Source: an uncultured Solirubrobacterales bacterium
GTDB taxonomy: Bacteria; Actinomycetota; Thermoleophilia; Solirubrobacterales; JACPNS01
Assembly: GCA_937128795.1 (NCBI GenBank)
Contig: CAKZMQ010000011.1
Location: 109,634 to 173,633, forward strand
DNA: 64,000 nucleotides
Reading direction: 5' to 3'
Shown: positions 17,135 to 24,941 of the stretch, piece after piece
Layout of the letters: each line of letters starts with the position of its first letter
Position numbering within the stretch: the stretch's first letter is position 1
The notes under the pieces: model-generated
Database searches by the model: none
Told to the model about the DNA's origin: nothing
The model's input: the letters and a program-made list of their open reading frames with translations, nothing else
Translations under genes and position numbers: made by a program

Positions 17135-18205
17135 TCAACTCGAAATTTCGAACCGAGATACCCAGTCTCTGATTCCGTTCTCGCTCGTTTCAATTTCTTC
17201 GAGACGCCTCAACATTCGCTCAGGGAACATTGCCCCAATTTCCGCGAGTGAAATGCCGCCCCAGATTGAAACATCGAGAAGGACGTCCTGCACTCCGTAG
17301 GACGCTCCAAGTACGACACCGTGCCGCGATTCCGCCTCAGTTAGTAGGTTGCCCGCGTCTAGGCGCTTTTGATCCGGGCTCAACATCGCGACAAGTCCCT
17401 TCAACACTTTGCCTTTCTTGAGACTCTCGGCAAACTGAAGCGCCTCCTCGAACGACACCGTTTTCTGCCTCACTTCTACGGCGAGAACCACGACATCGTT
17501 TTCAAGCACCTGAACGTCGCCCGGGAAGTTCCGACTCGGATCGTTTACACGAGCGCTACGTACAGTCGGGGACGCCAAATCAAACGCCGCAGCAACAAAT
17601 GCTTGGCCGCGTCGGCCATGCTCGGGATTTGACGAAATGAACTCGGAGGTCGATTCGATCAGATCGCCGATAGGAAATGACGACTGAGAAACTTCCATCG
17701 CTTGTCTCGCGTGCGCGGCAGCCATCCTCACGCGTATGAAAGCTGCGAGCGCGAGTTGAGCTTCTTCAGAGTCCAGTTCATTGATCGCCCTGCAGGCTGC
17801 GATCAGGTCGGGGAGGAACGGCCGAGCATTCACGTGAATTCGTTCGATTGTGTCGATTCGATCGTTTTGAAAGAACGGCTGATTGTTTAGCGGTTCTCGA
17901 CCTGTCGCTCGAAGGTCGAATCCATACCGAACGGCGCCGGGGACAAGTACACCGTGGCCAATATTTCGAGCCGAATAAGCACTAGGGCCAGCCGAAGCCT
18001 TCAGGGAGAGCGCGTCGACTAACGGATTCGTCGCCTTTGCCAAGAGCGCCGTCCCGAGCGCCGCAGTGAAGGTAAGCGAAGGCGATGCGTCGACTCGTTT
18101 CGTCCAACGGATCCATTCTTCCGGTAGAGGACCACCAGACACTGCGCGCGAAACTGCGAGTTCGAGAATCTGTTCAGATTTCGCCTTGTCGACTTTGAGC
18201 CCCAT
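17135..18205 (-). CDS. SacI-family type II restriction endonuclease
   Basis: A 356-residue endonuclease resembling the SacI family, whose founding member cuts GAGCTC. Recognition rests on the overall length, the SARNIGHGVLVPGAVRYGFDL block (79-98) and the neighbouring cytosine methyltransferase. The nuclease core is FPGDVQV (D230) followed by AVEVRQK (E244). The residue normally Lys in PD-(D/E)xK is Arg246, with K248 two residues on. The stop lies at 17135 and the start is 35 bp downstream of the methyltransferase stop, so the pair is co-oriented. Specificity should be tested rather than assumed. Confidence 0.78.
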   Translation of the reverse strand: MGLKVDKAKSEQILELAVSRAVSGGPLPEEWIRWTKRVDASPSLTFTAALGTALLAKATNPLVDALSLKASAGPSAYSARNIGHGVLVPGAVRYGFDLRATGREPLNNQPFFQNDRIDTIERIHVNARPFLPDLIAACRAINELDSEEAQLALAAFIRVRMAAAHARQAMEVSQSSFPIGDLIESTSEFISSNPEHGRRGQAFVAAAFDLASPTVRSARVNDPSRNFPGDVQVLENDVVVLAVEVRQKTVSFEEALQFAESLKKGKVLKGLVAMLSPDQKRLDAGNLLTEAESRHGVVLGASYGVQDVLLDVSIWGGISLAEIGAMFPERMLRRLEEIETSENGIRDWVSRFEISS

Positions 18206-18240
18206 TGGCAGGAGTTCGCTCGACCGAGAGGTGCTTCCTG

Positions 18241-19365
18241 CTACGCAGCGATTTGGAGTTGCGACGCGGCGCCCATGCGCTGCAGTTCCGACGCGACAGC
18301 CTCGGCCACGACTCTGCCCAAATCACACGGGACGGCATTCCCGAGTTGAAGTTGTTGATCACGCCTCGAGCCCGTGACTACGAACTCGTCCGGAAATGTC
18401 ATAAGGCGTTTCAGCTCCGCAACGCGGAGGCGCCGATTGTCCCAATGGAATGGTCCAACCCACGGCCCGGGTTGCCCCTGGATCGTCGGGGCGGGTTTAT
18501 CAGGGTGAAGCTTCAAAAGGAACGTCCAGTATCGTTTTCGCCACTCAAAACTCGGATCGGGATGCCCACGATGGGCTGTGAGATAGAGGTAGTTGTCGCC
18601 AGCTGGAATTGCACGGAAATGTTCGGCATATGTGCCCTTCACCACTTCTTCTGGTTCAGCTGGGTTGTTTCGAGCCGTCAGTCCCTTGAAAGCCTGCTTA
18701 GCGGTAACGTGAGCCGCGAGGTCCTTGTCGTAATTTTTCCGCGTCTCATGGGGGCCAGAATGCGTCGGCTCCGGCCACGGAAACACATACTCGGCGAACG
18801 GCCCGTCGATTAAATCTTTCCGTATTCCAACACATATGAGACGCTGCCGAGACTGCGGCACGCCGTAGTCTGATGCAATTAAAACCTTTGACTGGAACAC
18901 GTAGCCAGCTTTCTCCACGCCCGCGATGAACCGTTCAAGGACTGGACGATTGTGGTTCCGGTACCCGAGCGCGAAGACGTTCTCCATGATGAACGCTTTG
19001 GGTTGCACTGCCTCCACTGCTTCAACGTAGTTGTCAAGAAGTGAAGCTTTCGGATCTTGACCAGCTCGCTTGTATGCGAGCCAATATCCGCTCTTCGAGA
19101 AGGGTGTGCACGGTGGTCCACCGTGCAGTAGGTCGACTTCGCCTGTCACGAGTTCAGCGGTCTCGAGCAACTCCCGGTAATCGATCTCGACAATGTCCGA
19201 AAAGATCGCGTCCTCGCGGAGGCTCGGAAAAAACTGGTCGCGATTCGCTAGCAAGGTTGTCTTTGCTTGAGCGTTGAACTCGACGATCGCGCGCGTATTG
19301 AAGCCTGCCATTTCGCACCCAAGGTCGAGGCCGCCGGCCCCGGAGAAAAGACTGATCGCATCCAT
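18241..19365 (-). CDS. DNA cytosine-5 methyltransferase of SacI-like system
   Basis: A 374-residue C5-methyltransferase that protects host DNA from the adjacent endonuclease. Motif I is LFSGAGGLDLG (6-16), catalytic motif IV is GGPPCTPFS with C86, motif VI is MENV (127-130), motif VIII is QSRQRLICVG and motif X is LQLGNAVP. I start at the ATG at 19365, right before motif I. The frame continues 60 codons upstream, but that part is arginine- and proline-rich and unlike the family. It is the upstream gene of the pair, so methylation would begin before restriction. Confidence 0.9.
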   Translation of the reverse strand: MDAISLFSGAGGLDLGCEMAGFNTRAIVEFNAQAKTTLLANRDQFFPSLREDAIFSDIVEIDYRELLETAELVTGEVDLLHGGPPCTPFSKSGYWLAYKRAGQDPKASLLDNYVEAVEAVQPKAFIMENVFALGYRNHNRPVLERFIAGVEKAGYVFQSKVLIASDYGVPQSRQRLICVGIRKDLIDGPFAEYVFPWPEPTHSGPHETRKNYDKDLAAHVTAKQAFKGLTARNNPAEPEEVVKGTYAEHFRAIPAGDNYLYLTAHRGHPDPSFEWRKRYWTFLLKLHPDKPAPTIQGQPGPWVGPFHWDNRRLRVAELKRLMTFPDEFVVTGSRRDQQLQLGNAVPCDLGRVVAEAVASELQRMGAASQLQIAA

Positions 19366-19732
19366 ATGCCGTTGAACTCTAGGGGTTGGCGCCGACGGCG
19401 AACATGTGTTCGTTTCGGCAGGCCGTTCTCCGTCGCGACCGACCGACCAGCTCAAGCCGGATCTCCAACACCCACGGGTTCGTTTGTTCCAGATGAGCGG
19501 ACCTACATCAGGATGAAGATGCGGTCGTCCAAGCGGTGCTTTCAAGATTCGATCCTGAACCTATCGGAGGATCGATGCCAAAACTAAGTCCGGAGATGCC
19601 GCAGTTCACCGCGCCCCGCGGGGGCTCTGCCTTACTCGCGAGGCGAGATCACCTCGGCGTCCGGTGGCTTATGCCGCGCTTGACGCGTCCGTCGCAGGTG
19701 AAGGCGACCAGTAGTCCCGTCATCATCATTTC
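19366..19732. other. Gap without recognisable gene
   Basis: A 367-bp stretch between the methyltransferase start and the next gene on the opposite strand. Short frames cross it but none has a credible start site or family pattern. A CCCCGCGGGG palindrome occurs at about 19615-19624. Divergent promoters for both neighbours must lie here. I see no RNA gene. Confidence 0.4.
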
Positions 19733-20512
19733 GTGGCCTTGGATCTCTCGGACCTTTGGAAGCCTTGGAACGGTCTGGAGCCGGAACAGATTGAACTGTT
19801 CAAGAGGATTGTTGAAGCAACGCTCACGGTCGGCCGCGAAAACCGACAGCCGTTCATGTATCTCCGAACGATGGGTGGAAACCTCGTCAAGGGGAACGAT
19901 TTCAGCAGTGAGGTCATTGACGGCGACATCGAGACTCTCACGGAACGCGGGCTGCTTCGGGTTCAGAAACATTCGTCGTCAGGGTTTGCGTTTTTAGTGC
20001 CGCCGGACGGATTCGCGGCGTACAAGAAACTCAGAGGAGCTGCGACTAGCCAATTCGAGAACGTGCAGGACTCCGTGACAGGCTTCCTCGATAGCGAAGC
20101 CTTCAGAAGTCGCCACTCGGGGGCGTTTGCAAAATGGGACGAGGCCGCAAAGCTTCTCTGGTCATCAGAGTCTGAACGCGAGCTATCGACAATCGGTCAC
20201 AAGTGCCGGGAATCGATTCAAATATTCCTCACCGAGTGCCTGGAAGCTCGCGGGATTTCAGCCGAACAAGCGGATCCTCAGCGAACCGTGGACCGCCTGC
20301 GCGAGCTCATCGCAAATCGGGAAGCTGAGCTGGGCGAAAGACGAACCGATTTCTTCAAGGCACTTGTCGCATATTGGGGAACCACCAGCGACCTGGCGCA
20401 ACGTCAAGAACATTCGGCGCAACGTGAAGTCGAGAGCCTCAACTGGGAGGACGGTCGGCTGGTGGTCTTTCAGACAGCCGTCCTGATGTATGAGGTCGAT
20501 CGGGCAATCTAG
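19733..20512 (+). CDS. Uncharacterised protein beside restriction genes
   Basis: A 259-residue soluble protein that I do not recognise. It starts at a GTG at 19733. The first 100 residues look like a winged-helix domain (DIETLTERGLLRVQKHSSSGFAFLVPPDGFAAYKKL). The rest is helical (about 105-255) with many charged residues, recalling HEPN-like or abortive-infection helical bundles. A clear RxxxxH motif is not obvious. It sits between the SacI-like pair and the DUF262/HEPN pair, on the opposite strand from both, so a role in defence is only suggested by the neighbourhood. Confidence 0.6.
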   Translation: MALDLSDLWKPWNGLEPEQIELFKRIVEATLTVGRENRQPFMYLRTMGGNLVKGNDFSSEVIDGDIETLTERGLLRVQKHSSSGFAFLVPPDGFAAYKKLRGAATSQFENVQDSVTGFLDSEAFRSRHSGAFAKWDEAAKLLWSSESERELSTIGHKCRESIQIFLTECLEARGISAEQADPQRTVDRLRELIANREAELGERRTDFFKALVAYWGTTSDLAQRQEHSAQREVESLNWEDGRLVVFQTAVLMYEVDRAI

Positions 20513-20676
20513 GCGGGTCGGCGGCGAACGTCGCGCCTCATCTCGAACGGCCGTGAGTATTGAATTTCTCGATCTCTCGATCGGCAAGTTCGTGAATGTT
20601 CTTCGGCGGCAGGATGTCGCTTCCGCTTGCCGACTGCCATTCACTACGACCTTCGTGTCAAACCGCTATCGAGACC

Positions 20677-21363
20677 TCATTTATTCGCGAGCTTTGTCAG
20701 TTCTTGATCGACCTTTTTAAGTCCGGTAAGAATTGCGACAACCTGTTCCCACTCGCCCTTTATGTCGGGCCGGTACTTCACCGCAGATCCGTGTGCGGCC
20801 TCAGCGCGCGAATCCCCGAACGAATTCATCTGTTCCAGCCAATCCGACGGCAGTTGGTGCTCACGAAGCCCGACCGGGAGCAAGAGTTTGAGCACATTTT
20901 TTTCTCGAATGCCGTGGTTGTTCTGCGAAACAAAGGTCGTGAACTCTTTTCGGGCCTCATTTATACGATCGCGGAGCAGAAGGTCGCGACTCTTTTTGCC
21001 GTCGTTGGTGACAGACGCTGGAACGCCACCAAAGCCTTTTTCACGATATGCGACGAGCGCGATCAGGCAGTGTCTCGGTTTCTGGTCACACTTCCACGCT
21101 GTGTGGGCAGCGTTGACCGTATCCACCACCCGTTGCTCAAGAAACGCCTCAATCTCCGCATGGGCAAGCAGTTTGAAACCGCGAGCACGATCGTACTCGC
21201 GGGGCGTGAAGTCTTCCGGGCGTGCGAGCCGAACCGGAAGCATGTGCCTACGCAACTCGCGAAGTCGCTTTTCAAGAACTCGAAGTGCGGCTGACCTAGG
21301 TGTCGCCACGTCGCTAGTTGGTGGTGATTCGGTTTTCGACGAGTTCGATCGTAGGAATGTCAA
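20677..21363 (-). CDS. HEPN-domain protein (MAE_28990/MAE_18760-like)
   Basis: A 228-residue helical protein of the RiboL-PSP-HEPN type. The helix GFKLLAHAEIEAFLEQRVVD (62-81) begins the fold, and the RxxxxH motif typical of HEPN ribonucleases appears as R186-AEAA-H191, placed late as in this subgroup. HEPN nucleases of defence and toxin systems cleave RNA. The start overlaps the DUF262 gene stop by 50 bp, so the two are translated as a unit. HEPN proteins of this type are known to sit next to DUF262 genes, and the pair is read here as a two-gene defence module. Activity is inferred, not shown. Confidence 0.7.
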   Translation of the reverse strand: MTFLRSNSSKTESPPTSDVATPRSAALRVLEKRLRELRRHMLPVRLARPEDFTPREYDRARGFKLLAHAEIEAFLEQRVVDTVNAAHTAWKCDQKPRHCLIALVAYREKGFGGVPASVTNDGKKSRDLLLRDRINEARKEFTTFVSQNNHGIREKNVLKLLLPVGLREHQLPSDWLEQMNSFGDSRAEAAHGSAVKYRPDIKGEWEQVVAILTGLKKVDQELTKLANK

Positions 21364-22555
21364 CGTCTAGCACCGCCGCTAGCTCGCCGCCCCACCGGCT
21401 CAAGCGAAGATACGTAGCATCGATGCTCTTCGTCGTAGCAGTCACTGAATCTGCGAACTGCTCATTCAATGACACCCTCTTGAACGCATTGAGTACAAGT
21501 TCCTTCCGATCCATCGCCGCACCCGCAACCACAGCATCTGCGAGGAAGAAAACTTGAGCGTCAAATACCGCCCGATTGAACCGAGACTCAAATTTTGATC
21601 CGTTCCAGCGACGAAATGCATCCTCGCCAAATATCTCAAACACGGTGCCGATCGCATGGTTGCAGGACTCCGAAAGGAGAGTCAGTTCGTCTTCGCGACT
21701 TGACCATTGCTCGTTAAGCGTCTGGCATGTGAGATCAAGGAACCCTTTGAGATTCCCGTCGTATCTGGGCAGGAACTCCTGGAAAGCAATAAACCTGATG
21801 AATAGCTCGACATCGCGCATTCGGAAGTCTGGCTTGCTCAGCCTAAGGGCTCGCCTTATCTCTGGACTGTCTCCAGAAAACTCATCTGCGTAATCGATGA
21901 ACGGACCAGGGTTGAGCGCCTGTCGAAGCTCCTGCGGTGAAAGCGGAAGACTGCCCGTGTTGAGGCGGAGAAACACGCGGTAGAGAAAGTCTTCGTCCGA
22001 CCAATTGCGCACTACCACCGTTCGAATTGTTTGGTTCTCGAACGCCGTTATGAGGTTCTCATACTCCGCCTGATCTTCGATTTCTCCTAGCTTGAGGTTG
22101 TTGAGAATGTCGAGGACCTCAAGCCCGACCAGCTTAAGGGCGTCGAAACCTTGGGTTGGTTTCTCCTCGCCGCGGGTGCGCGACACCGTACCGCCAGCGT
22201 CAAACTGACTCAGCGAAAGCAGCCTTTGCTTACCGTCGATAACAATGAACGAACCTCTCCGCTCTTGGCGCTCAGCGAGAACCAGTTGCGGCACAGGCAG
22301 GCCGAGAAAAAGCGATTCAATGAACCGACCCTTCCGCCGGTTCGTCCACGCATCGCGACGTTGAAAACTGGGATTTAGTTCAATGTTTCCACGCGCCAGT
22401 TGGTTCAGCACCGTTTCAACGGTCCAGTCAGTGGCCGTAACCACCGCCTGAGTTTGCTCGTACGAACTCGAGTCGAGATCATCTTCAGATTCTTCGGATG
22501 GGTCGTCGTCGAGGAATACGGAGGCATCGTCGACAAAAAGTTCATGTTGCGTCAT
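21314..22555 (-). CDS. DUF262 (GmrS-like) protein paired with HEPN
   Basis: A 413-residue protein with an N-terminal DUF262 domain. Key marks are IELNPSFQRRDAW (58-70), the FIESLFLGLPVPQ helix, and VIDGKQRLLSL with the D107-G-x-Q-R111 motif shared with ParB-like and GmrSD NTPase domains. In GmrSD this domain binds and hydrolyses nucleotides and senses modified phage DNA. The usual C-terminal HNH (DUF1524) nuclease is missing. Instead the C-terminal half is helical and a separate HEPN gene follows at once. That split suggests the DUF262 part senses and the HEPN part attacks. Confidence 0.75.
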   Translation of the reverse strand: MTQHELFVDDASVFLDDDPSEESEDDLDSSSYEQTQAVVTATDWTVETVLNQLARGNIELNPSFQRRDAWTNRRKGRFIESLFLGLPVPQLVLAERQERRGSFIVIDGKQRLLSLSQFDAGGTVSRTRGEEKPTQGFDALKLVGLEVLDILNNLKLGEIEDQAEYENLITAFENQTIRTVVVRNWSDEDFLYRVFLRLNTGSLPLSPQELRQALNPGPFIDYADEFSGDSPEIRRALRLSKPDFRMRDVELFIRFIAFQEFLPRYDGNLKGFLDLTCQTLNEQWSSREDELTLLSESCNHAIGTVFEIFGEDAFRRWNGSKFESRFNRAVFDAQVFFLADAVVAGAAMDRKELVLNAFKRVSLNEQFADSVTATTKSIDATYLRLSRWGGELAAVLDVDIPTIELVENRITTN

Positions 22556-22612
22556 CGCCTAAGGCTAATGGAAAAACTCGCCCTATTCAGGCGAATGCGG
22601 CCCCCACGGTGA

Positions 22613-23020
22613 ATGAGAATGCGACAAGTGGCGAGCCAAATAGAGCGAGACGGCCGCCACGAGTTCGAGCTGTACGAAGCGCGAAACGGTCGACCGATCC
22701 AGCACCGACCGGACATCGTTTGCGAGCTGGGCGATTTCGACAAGTTCATCGCGATCGAAGTTGAACTTTCGCCAAAGAACGTCGAACGTTGGCGCGACAT
22801 TCTCAATGCGTTCGAAAGGCGAGTCGAACTCGACGGCTTCATCGGCGTCCTCTACGTCGTCGGATCTTCGGCGCGTGGCAGTCGAATCGGTGAGCTTGCG
22901 GCCGAGACCAGACTCGGCGATCGTTTTCAGCTTCGCGCTTCGACCGATCCCAACTTGCTGGACGCTCTTCTTGACATCGCGGACGCAGACGTTGGTGTAA
23001 GCAGAAAGGCGACGACGTGA
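22613..23020 (+). CDS. C-terminal remnant of a mobile-element protein
   Basis: A 135-residue reading frame with HRPDIVCELGDFDKFIAIEVELSPK followed by a helix and a beta-rich end. This resembles the C-terminal part of replication-relaxation type proteins of actinobacterial plasmids and integrative elements. The winged-helix N-terminus of such proteins is missing, since the divergent DUF262 gene begins only 57 bp upstream. It is therefore probably a truncated remnant. It overlaps the next small gene by TGATG, the coupling expected inside a mobile element. Confidence 0.5.
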   Translation: MRMRQVASQIERDGRHEFELYEARNGRPIQHRPDIVCELGDFDKFIAIEVELSPKNVERWRDILNAFERRVELDGFIGVLYVVGSSARGSRIGELAAETRLGDRFQLRASTDPNLLDALLDIADADVGVSRKATT

Positions 23021-23169
23021 TGAACCCCGGCAGATACACCGCAAGGGCTCTCTCGGTCCCCGAGGCCGCTGAGTATGCCGGAGTCTCCACCAAGACCATC
23101 TACCCAGCCCTTGAAGACCAACGCCTGAAGCACGCGATGCTCGGGAGCTCGAGTTCGCGACGCGAATAG
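23020..23169 (+). CDS. Truncated excisionase-like HTH protein
   Basis: A 49-residue frame starting at the ATG that overlaps the previous stop. LSVPEAAEYAGVSTKTIYPALEDQRL is the start of a MerR/excisionase helix-turn-helix. The usual ending (a basic wing and a last helix, about 15-20 more residues) is absent, replaced by HAMLGSSSSRRE and a stop. Together with the preceding remnant it marks the worn end of an integrated element. No integrase is seen nearby. Confidence 0.55.
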   Translation: MNPGRYTARALSVPEAAEYAGVSTKTIYPALEDQRLKHAMLGSSSSRRE

Positions 23170-23402
23170 AAAGTTCTTTCGCCGAATCGGGCATGCTGAT
23201 TTCAGGAACCACCCAACTCCCTGACTTCGACGAGCACTAGTGGACGGCTGTAATCAGGCGTCTTCAGACCAGCACAATTCAGAACTACTCGACCTGCTGG
23301 AACAAGCTTACGGTGCCGCCCTACCACCGGCAGGACACCCACTAGAGAGACCGAAACCAGCTCTTAGGCTTTCCACTCGCCGAGAACTTCCGCAATGCCA
23401 CC

Positions 23403-24152
23403 TTGCTGCTCGATTCACATCCACTGATCCGCCCCCTCGCACGCGTGGTGGTGGGAGTAGCGCTGCTCGCGGTCTGGTTGTCAGTGTTCGTTGACCACGG
23501 CACCGAGTCGGTCGAGGTCCCGACCTTTCTAATAGGCGCCATCGGCACCGGCGCGATCTTGTTCTTGGCATTTGGCCTTTTTCGGGGGCCCAATTTGACG
23601 AGATACCCCAAGGGCTCGCCCTTCTCGATCGGAAGTGGAGTCGCCGCCGTCAGCCTGGTCATCGCCGGATACACGATGGCTGGTGTCGCAACCAAAGCCC
23701 CACAAACACCGTCGGAAACCGTTGCAATGTCGGTCTTGTCGGCAATGGCGTTCCTTGGTGCACTGCTTGCATTCCGTGTCCAACAAGCCGCGGCGGCGCA
23801 AAGCCATCTAATAAGCAGAGGGATTCCGGTCGGGCAAATCCTTTTAGGGCGGGACCACGGTCTGGCATCGATCTTTCACGCCCCTGCCGTGGCCGCGGCG
23901 CTGGAAGGTCACGAGGTGGTGGTCTATCGCGCAAGCCTTGCTGGAGCGACGGAGTTCGCTCGAGTGCCCAGCTCCGAGGTTTTCTTGGTTCGGGAAGAGG
24001 GAAAACACAAAATGACCGTGGTCGTGGGAGTCGGATACGGTGCGGGTGGAGTGGAAATTCGCGCGGTACCGATCTGGGAATGGAAGGATTTCGCGGCGTC
24101 TCGCGACGCGATCACCGAATACCCTCCGCTTGTCGGGGCCCAAGATCATTGA
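23403..24152 (+). CDS. Uncharacterised four-helix membrane protein
   Basis: A 249-residue protein of unknown function. Four membrane helices are visible (about 9-31, 42-62, 76-97 and 107-125), followed by a soluble C-terminal domain of about 110 residues rich in beta strands (HEVVVYRASLAGATEFARV, KMTVVVGVGYGAGGVEIRAV). The annotated start is a TTG at 23403. The frame is open for about 19 codons further upstream without an ATG or GTG, so the N-terminus is uncertain or truncated. It lies between the mobile-element scar and repeat copy A. Confidence 0.5.
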   Translation: MLLDSHPLIRPLARVVVGVALLAVWLSVFVDHGTESVEVPTFLIGAIGTGAILFLAFGLFRGPNLTRYPKGSPFSIGSGVAAVSLVIAGYTMAGVATKAPQTPSETVAMSVLSAMAFLGALLAFRVQQAAAAQSHLISRGIPVGQILLGRDHGLASIFHAPAVAAALEGHEVVVYRASLAGATEFARVPSSEVFLVREEGKHKMTVVVGVGYGAGGVEIRAVPIWEWKDFAASRDAITEYPPLVGAQDH

Positions 24153-24203
24153 CAGAGGCAGCTACCACGCACGCCTGCCTCGCGGTTCTACCGTCAGACC
24201 AAG

Positions 24204-24431
24204 AGCCCTCTTCCGGACTCGAACCGGAGACCCCTTCCTTACCATTCTGCACTTGGCGACAAACTAGGGTAAATGAGGCTCAGATTTGGCTTGGGAATGG
24301 GACTCTCTCGGACCCGATTGTCTGAGGGGGTCCTGTTTTCTTGAGAACATGTTCGTGTTTTGTTCTCTTTTTAGGTGTCGTTCTGATCCCCGGGACGCTG
24401 AAAACACTGTCCAGAAAAGCGGGGGAATTCC
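24204..24431 (-). repeat. Long direct repeat copy A with tRNA-Thr 3' half
   Basis: Bases 24204-24372 match 35242-35410 with about 11 mismatches in 169 and no gaps, and a further 14-bp block (AGCGGGGGAATTCC, 24418-24431) recurs at 35461. On the minus strand, 24204-24244 reads as the 3' half of a threonine tRNA. It has the end of the anticodon loop (TGGTAA), a GGAAG stem, a perfect T arm TCCGG-TTCGAGT-CCGGA and the AGAGGGCT acceptor end. The 5' half is absent, so this is not a gene. tRNA 3' halves of this kind are what integrases leave at attachment sites. Confidence 0.75.
24343..24372 (+). terminator. Hairpin with T-tract inside repeat A
   Basis: GAGAAC (24343-24348) pairs with GTTCTC (24362-24367) and is followed by TTTTT, the form of a factor-independent terminator on the plus strand. 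The same structure is kept in repeat copy B. The stem is only 6 bp. Confidence 0.4.
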
Positions 24432-24434
24432 ACT

Positions 24435-24941
24435 CTAACGGGCGCTTCCAGCGTCCTTCCACGAATACCAAGCCTCCGGCAGCTCACTCCCGCCGGCCTC
24501 AAAATGTTCAACCGGCACTTCTATGAACAGCGCGTGGCAGTCCGCGATCACAGTTTCCCCATCGCTCACACGCCCAGCGAGGTAGAGCTTGCGACCGTCG
24601 ATCCGCTCACACCAGGCTTCGACATCCAATTCGCGGCCCAGAAGGGCCGGTGATCGAAAATCCACAGTCAGGCTGGCAGTAACCGCTGGCCGTCGGAGAA
24701 TCAGCAGCATTGTGCCCAGCGAATCGTCGAGAACTGTGGCGATTGCTCCTCCGTGGGCGATGCCGGGCGCCCCTTCCTGACGACGATCGAGGCAAACCTT
24801 TCCCTTGATTCGCTCGCCGTCGATGCGCAGCTTCAATCCCATGCCGGCAGGGTTTTCTGGTCCGCAGCCCAAGCAGTGAGCGTGATGAGGCGGAAGAGTT
24901 CCGTCCTCGAGCGGCGTCACGGGCCAGTCTTCGGGCTTCAC
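24435..24941 (-). CDS. PaaI-family acyl-CoA thioesterase (hotdog fold)
   Basis: A 168-residue single hotdog-domain protein that would hydrolyse an acyl-CoA. The central helix segment GIAHGGAIATVLDDSLGTML carries the HGG motif and acidic residue used by PaaI-type enzymes. The N-terminal HHAHCLGCGPENPAGMGL is a common lead-in in actinobacterial members. Its start overlaps the stop of the BtrH-like gene by 4 bp (24938-24941), so it is the second gene of a coupled pair. Substrate unknown. Confidence 0.82.
   Translation of the reverse strand: MKPEDWPVTPLEDGTLPPHHAHCLGCGPENPAGMGLKLRIDGERIKGKVCLDRRQEGAPGIAHGGAIATVLDDSLGTMLLILRRPAVTASLTVDFRSPALLGRELDVEAWCERIDGRKLYLAGRVSDGETVIADCHALFIEVPVEHFEAGGSELPEAWYSWKDAGSAR

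Noticed and set aside
19366..19545. Extended N-terminus of the cytosine methyltransferase
   Set aside because: The 60 extra residues are Arg/Pro-rich. Methyltransferase motif I is expected at the start, as found from 19365.
24204..24244. Complete tRNA-Thr gene
   Set aside because: Only the 3' half is present. The expected anticodon 5' stem (CTTCC) and the D arm are missing here and at 35242.
24200..24325. Small proteins reading SSGLEPETPSLPF... at both repeat copies
   Set aside because: These are translations of the antisense strand of the tRNA fragment, a known artefact.
24343..24352. LexA box at GAACATGTTC
   Set aside because: The spacer is two bases rather than four, and the sequence is part of a terminator hairpin.
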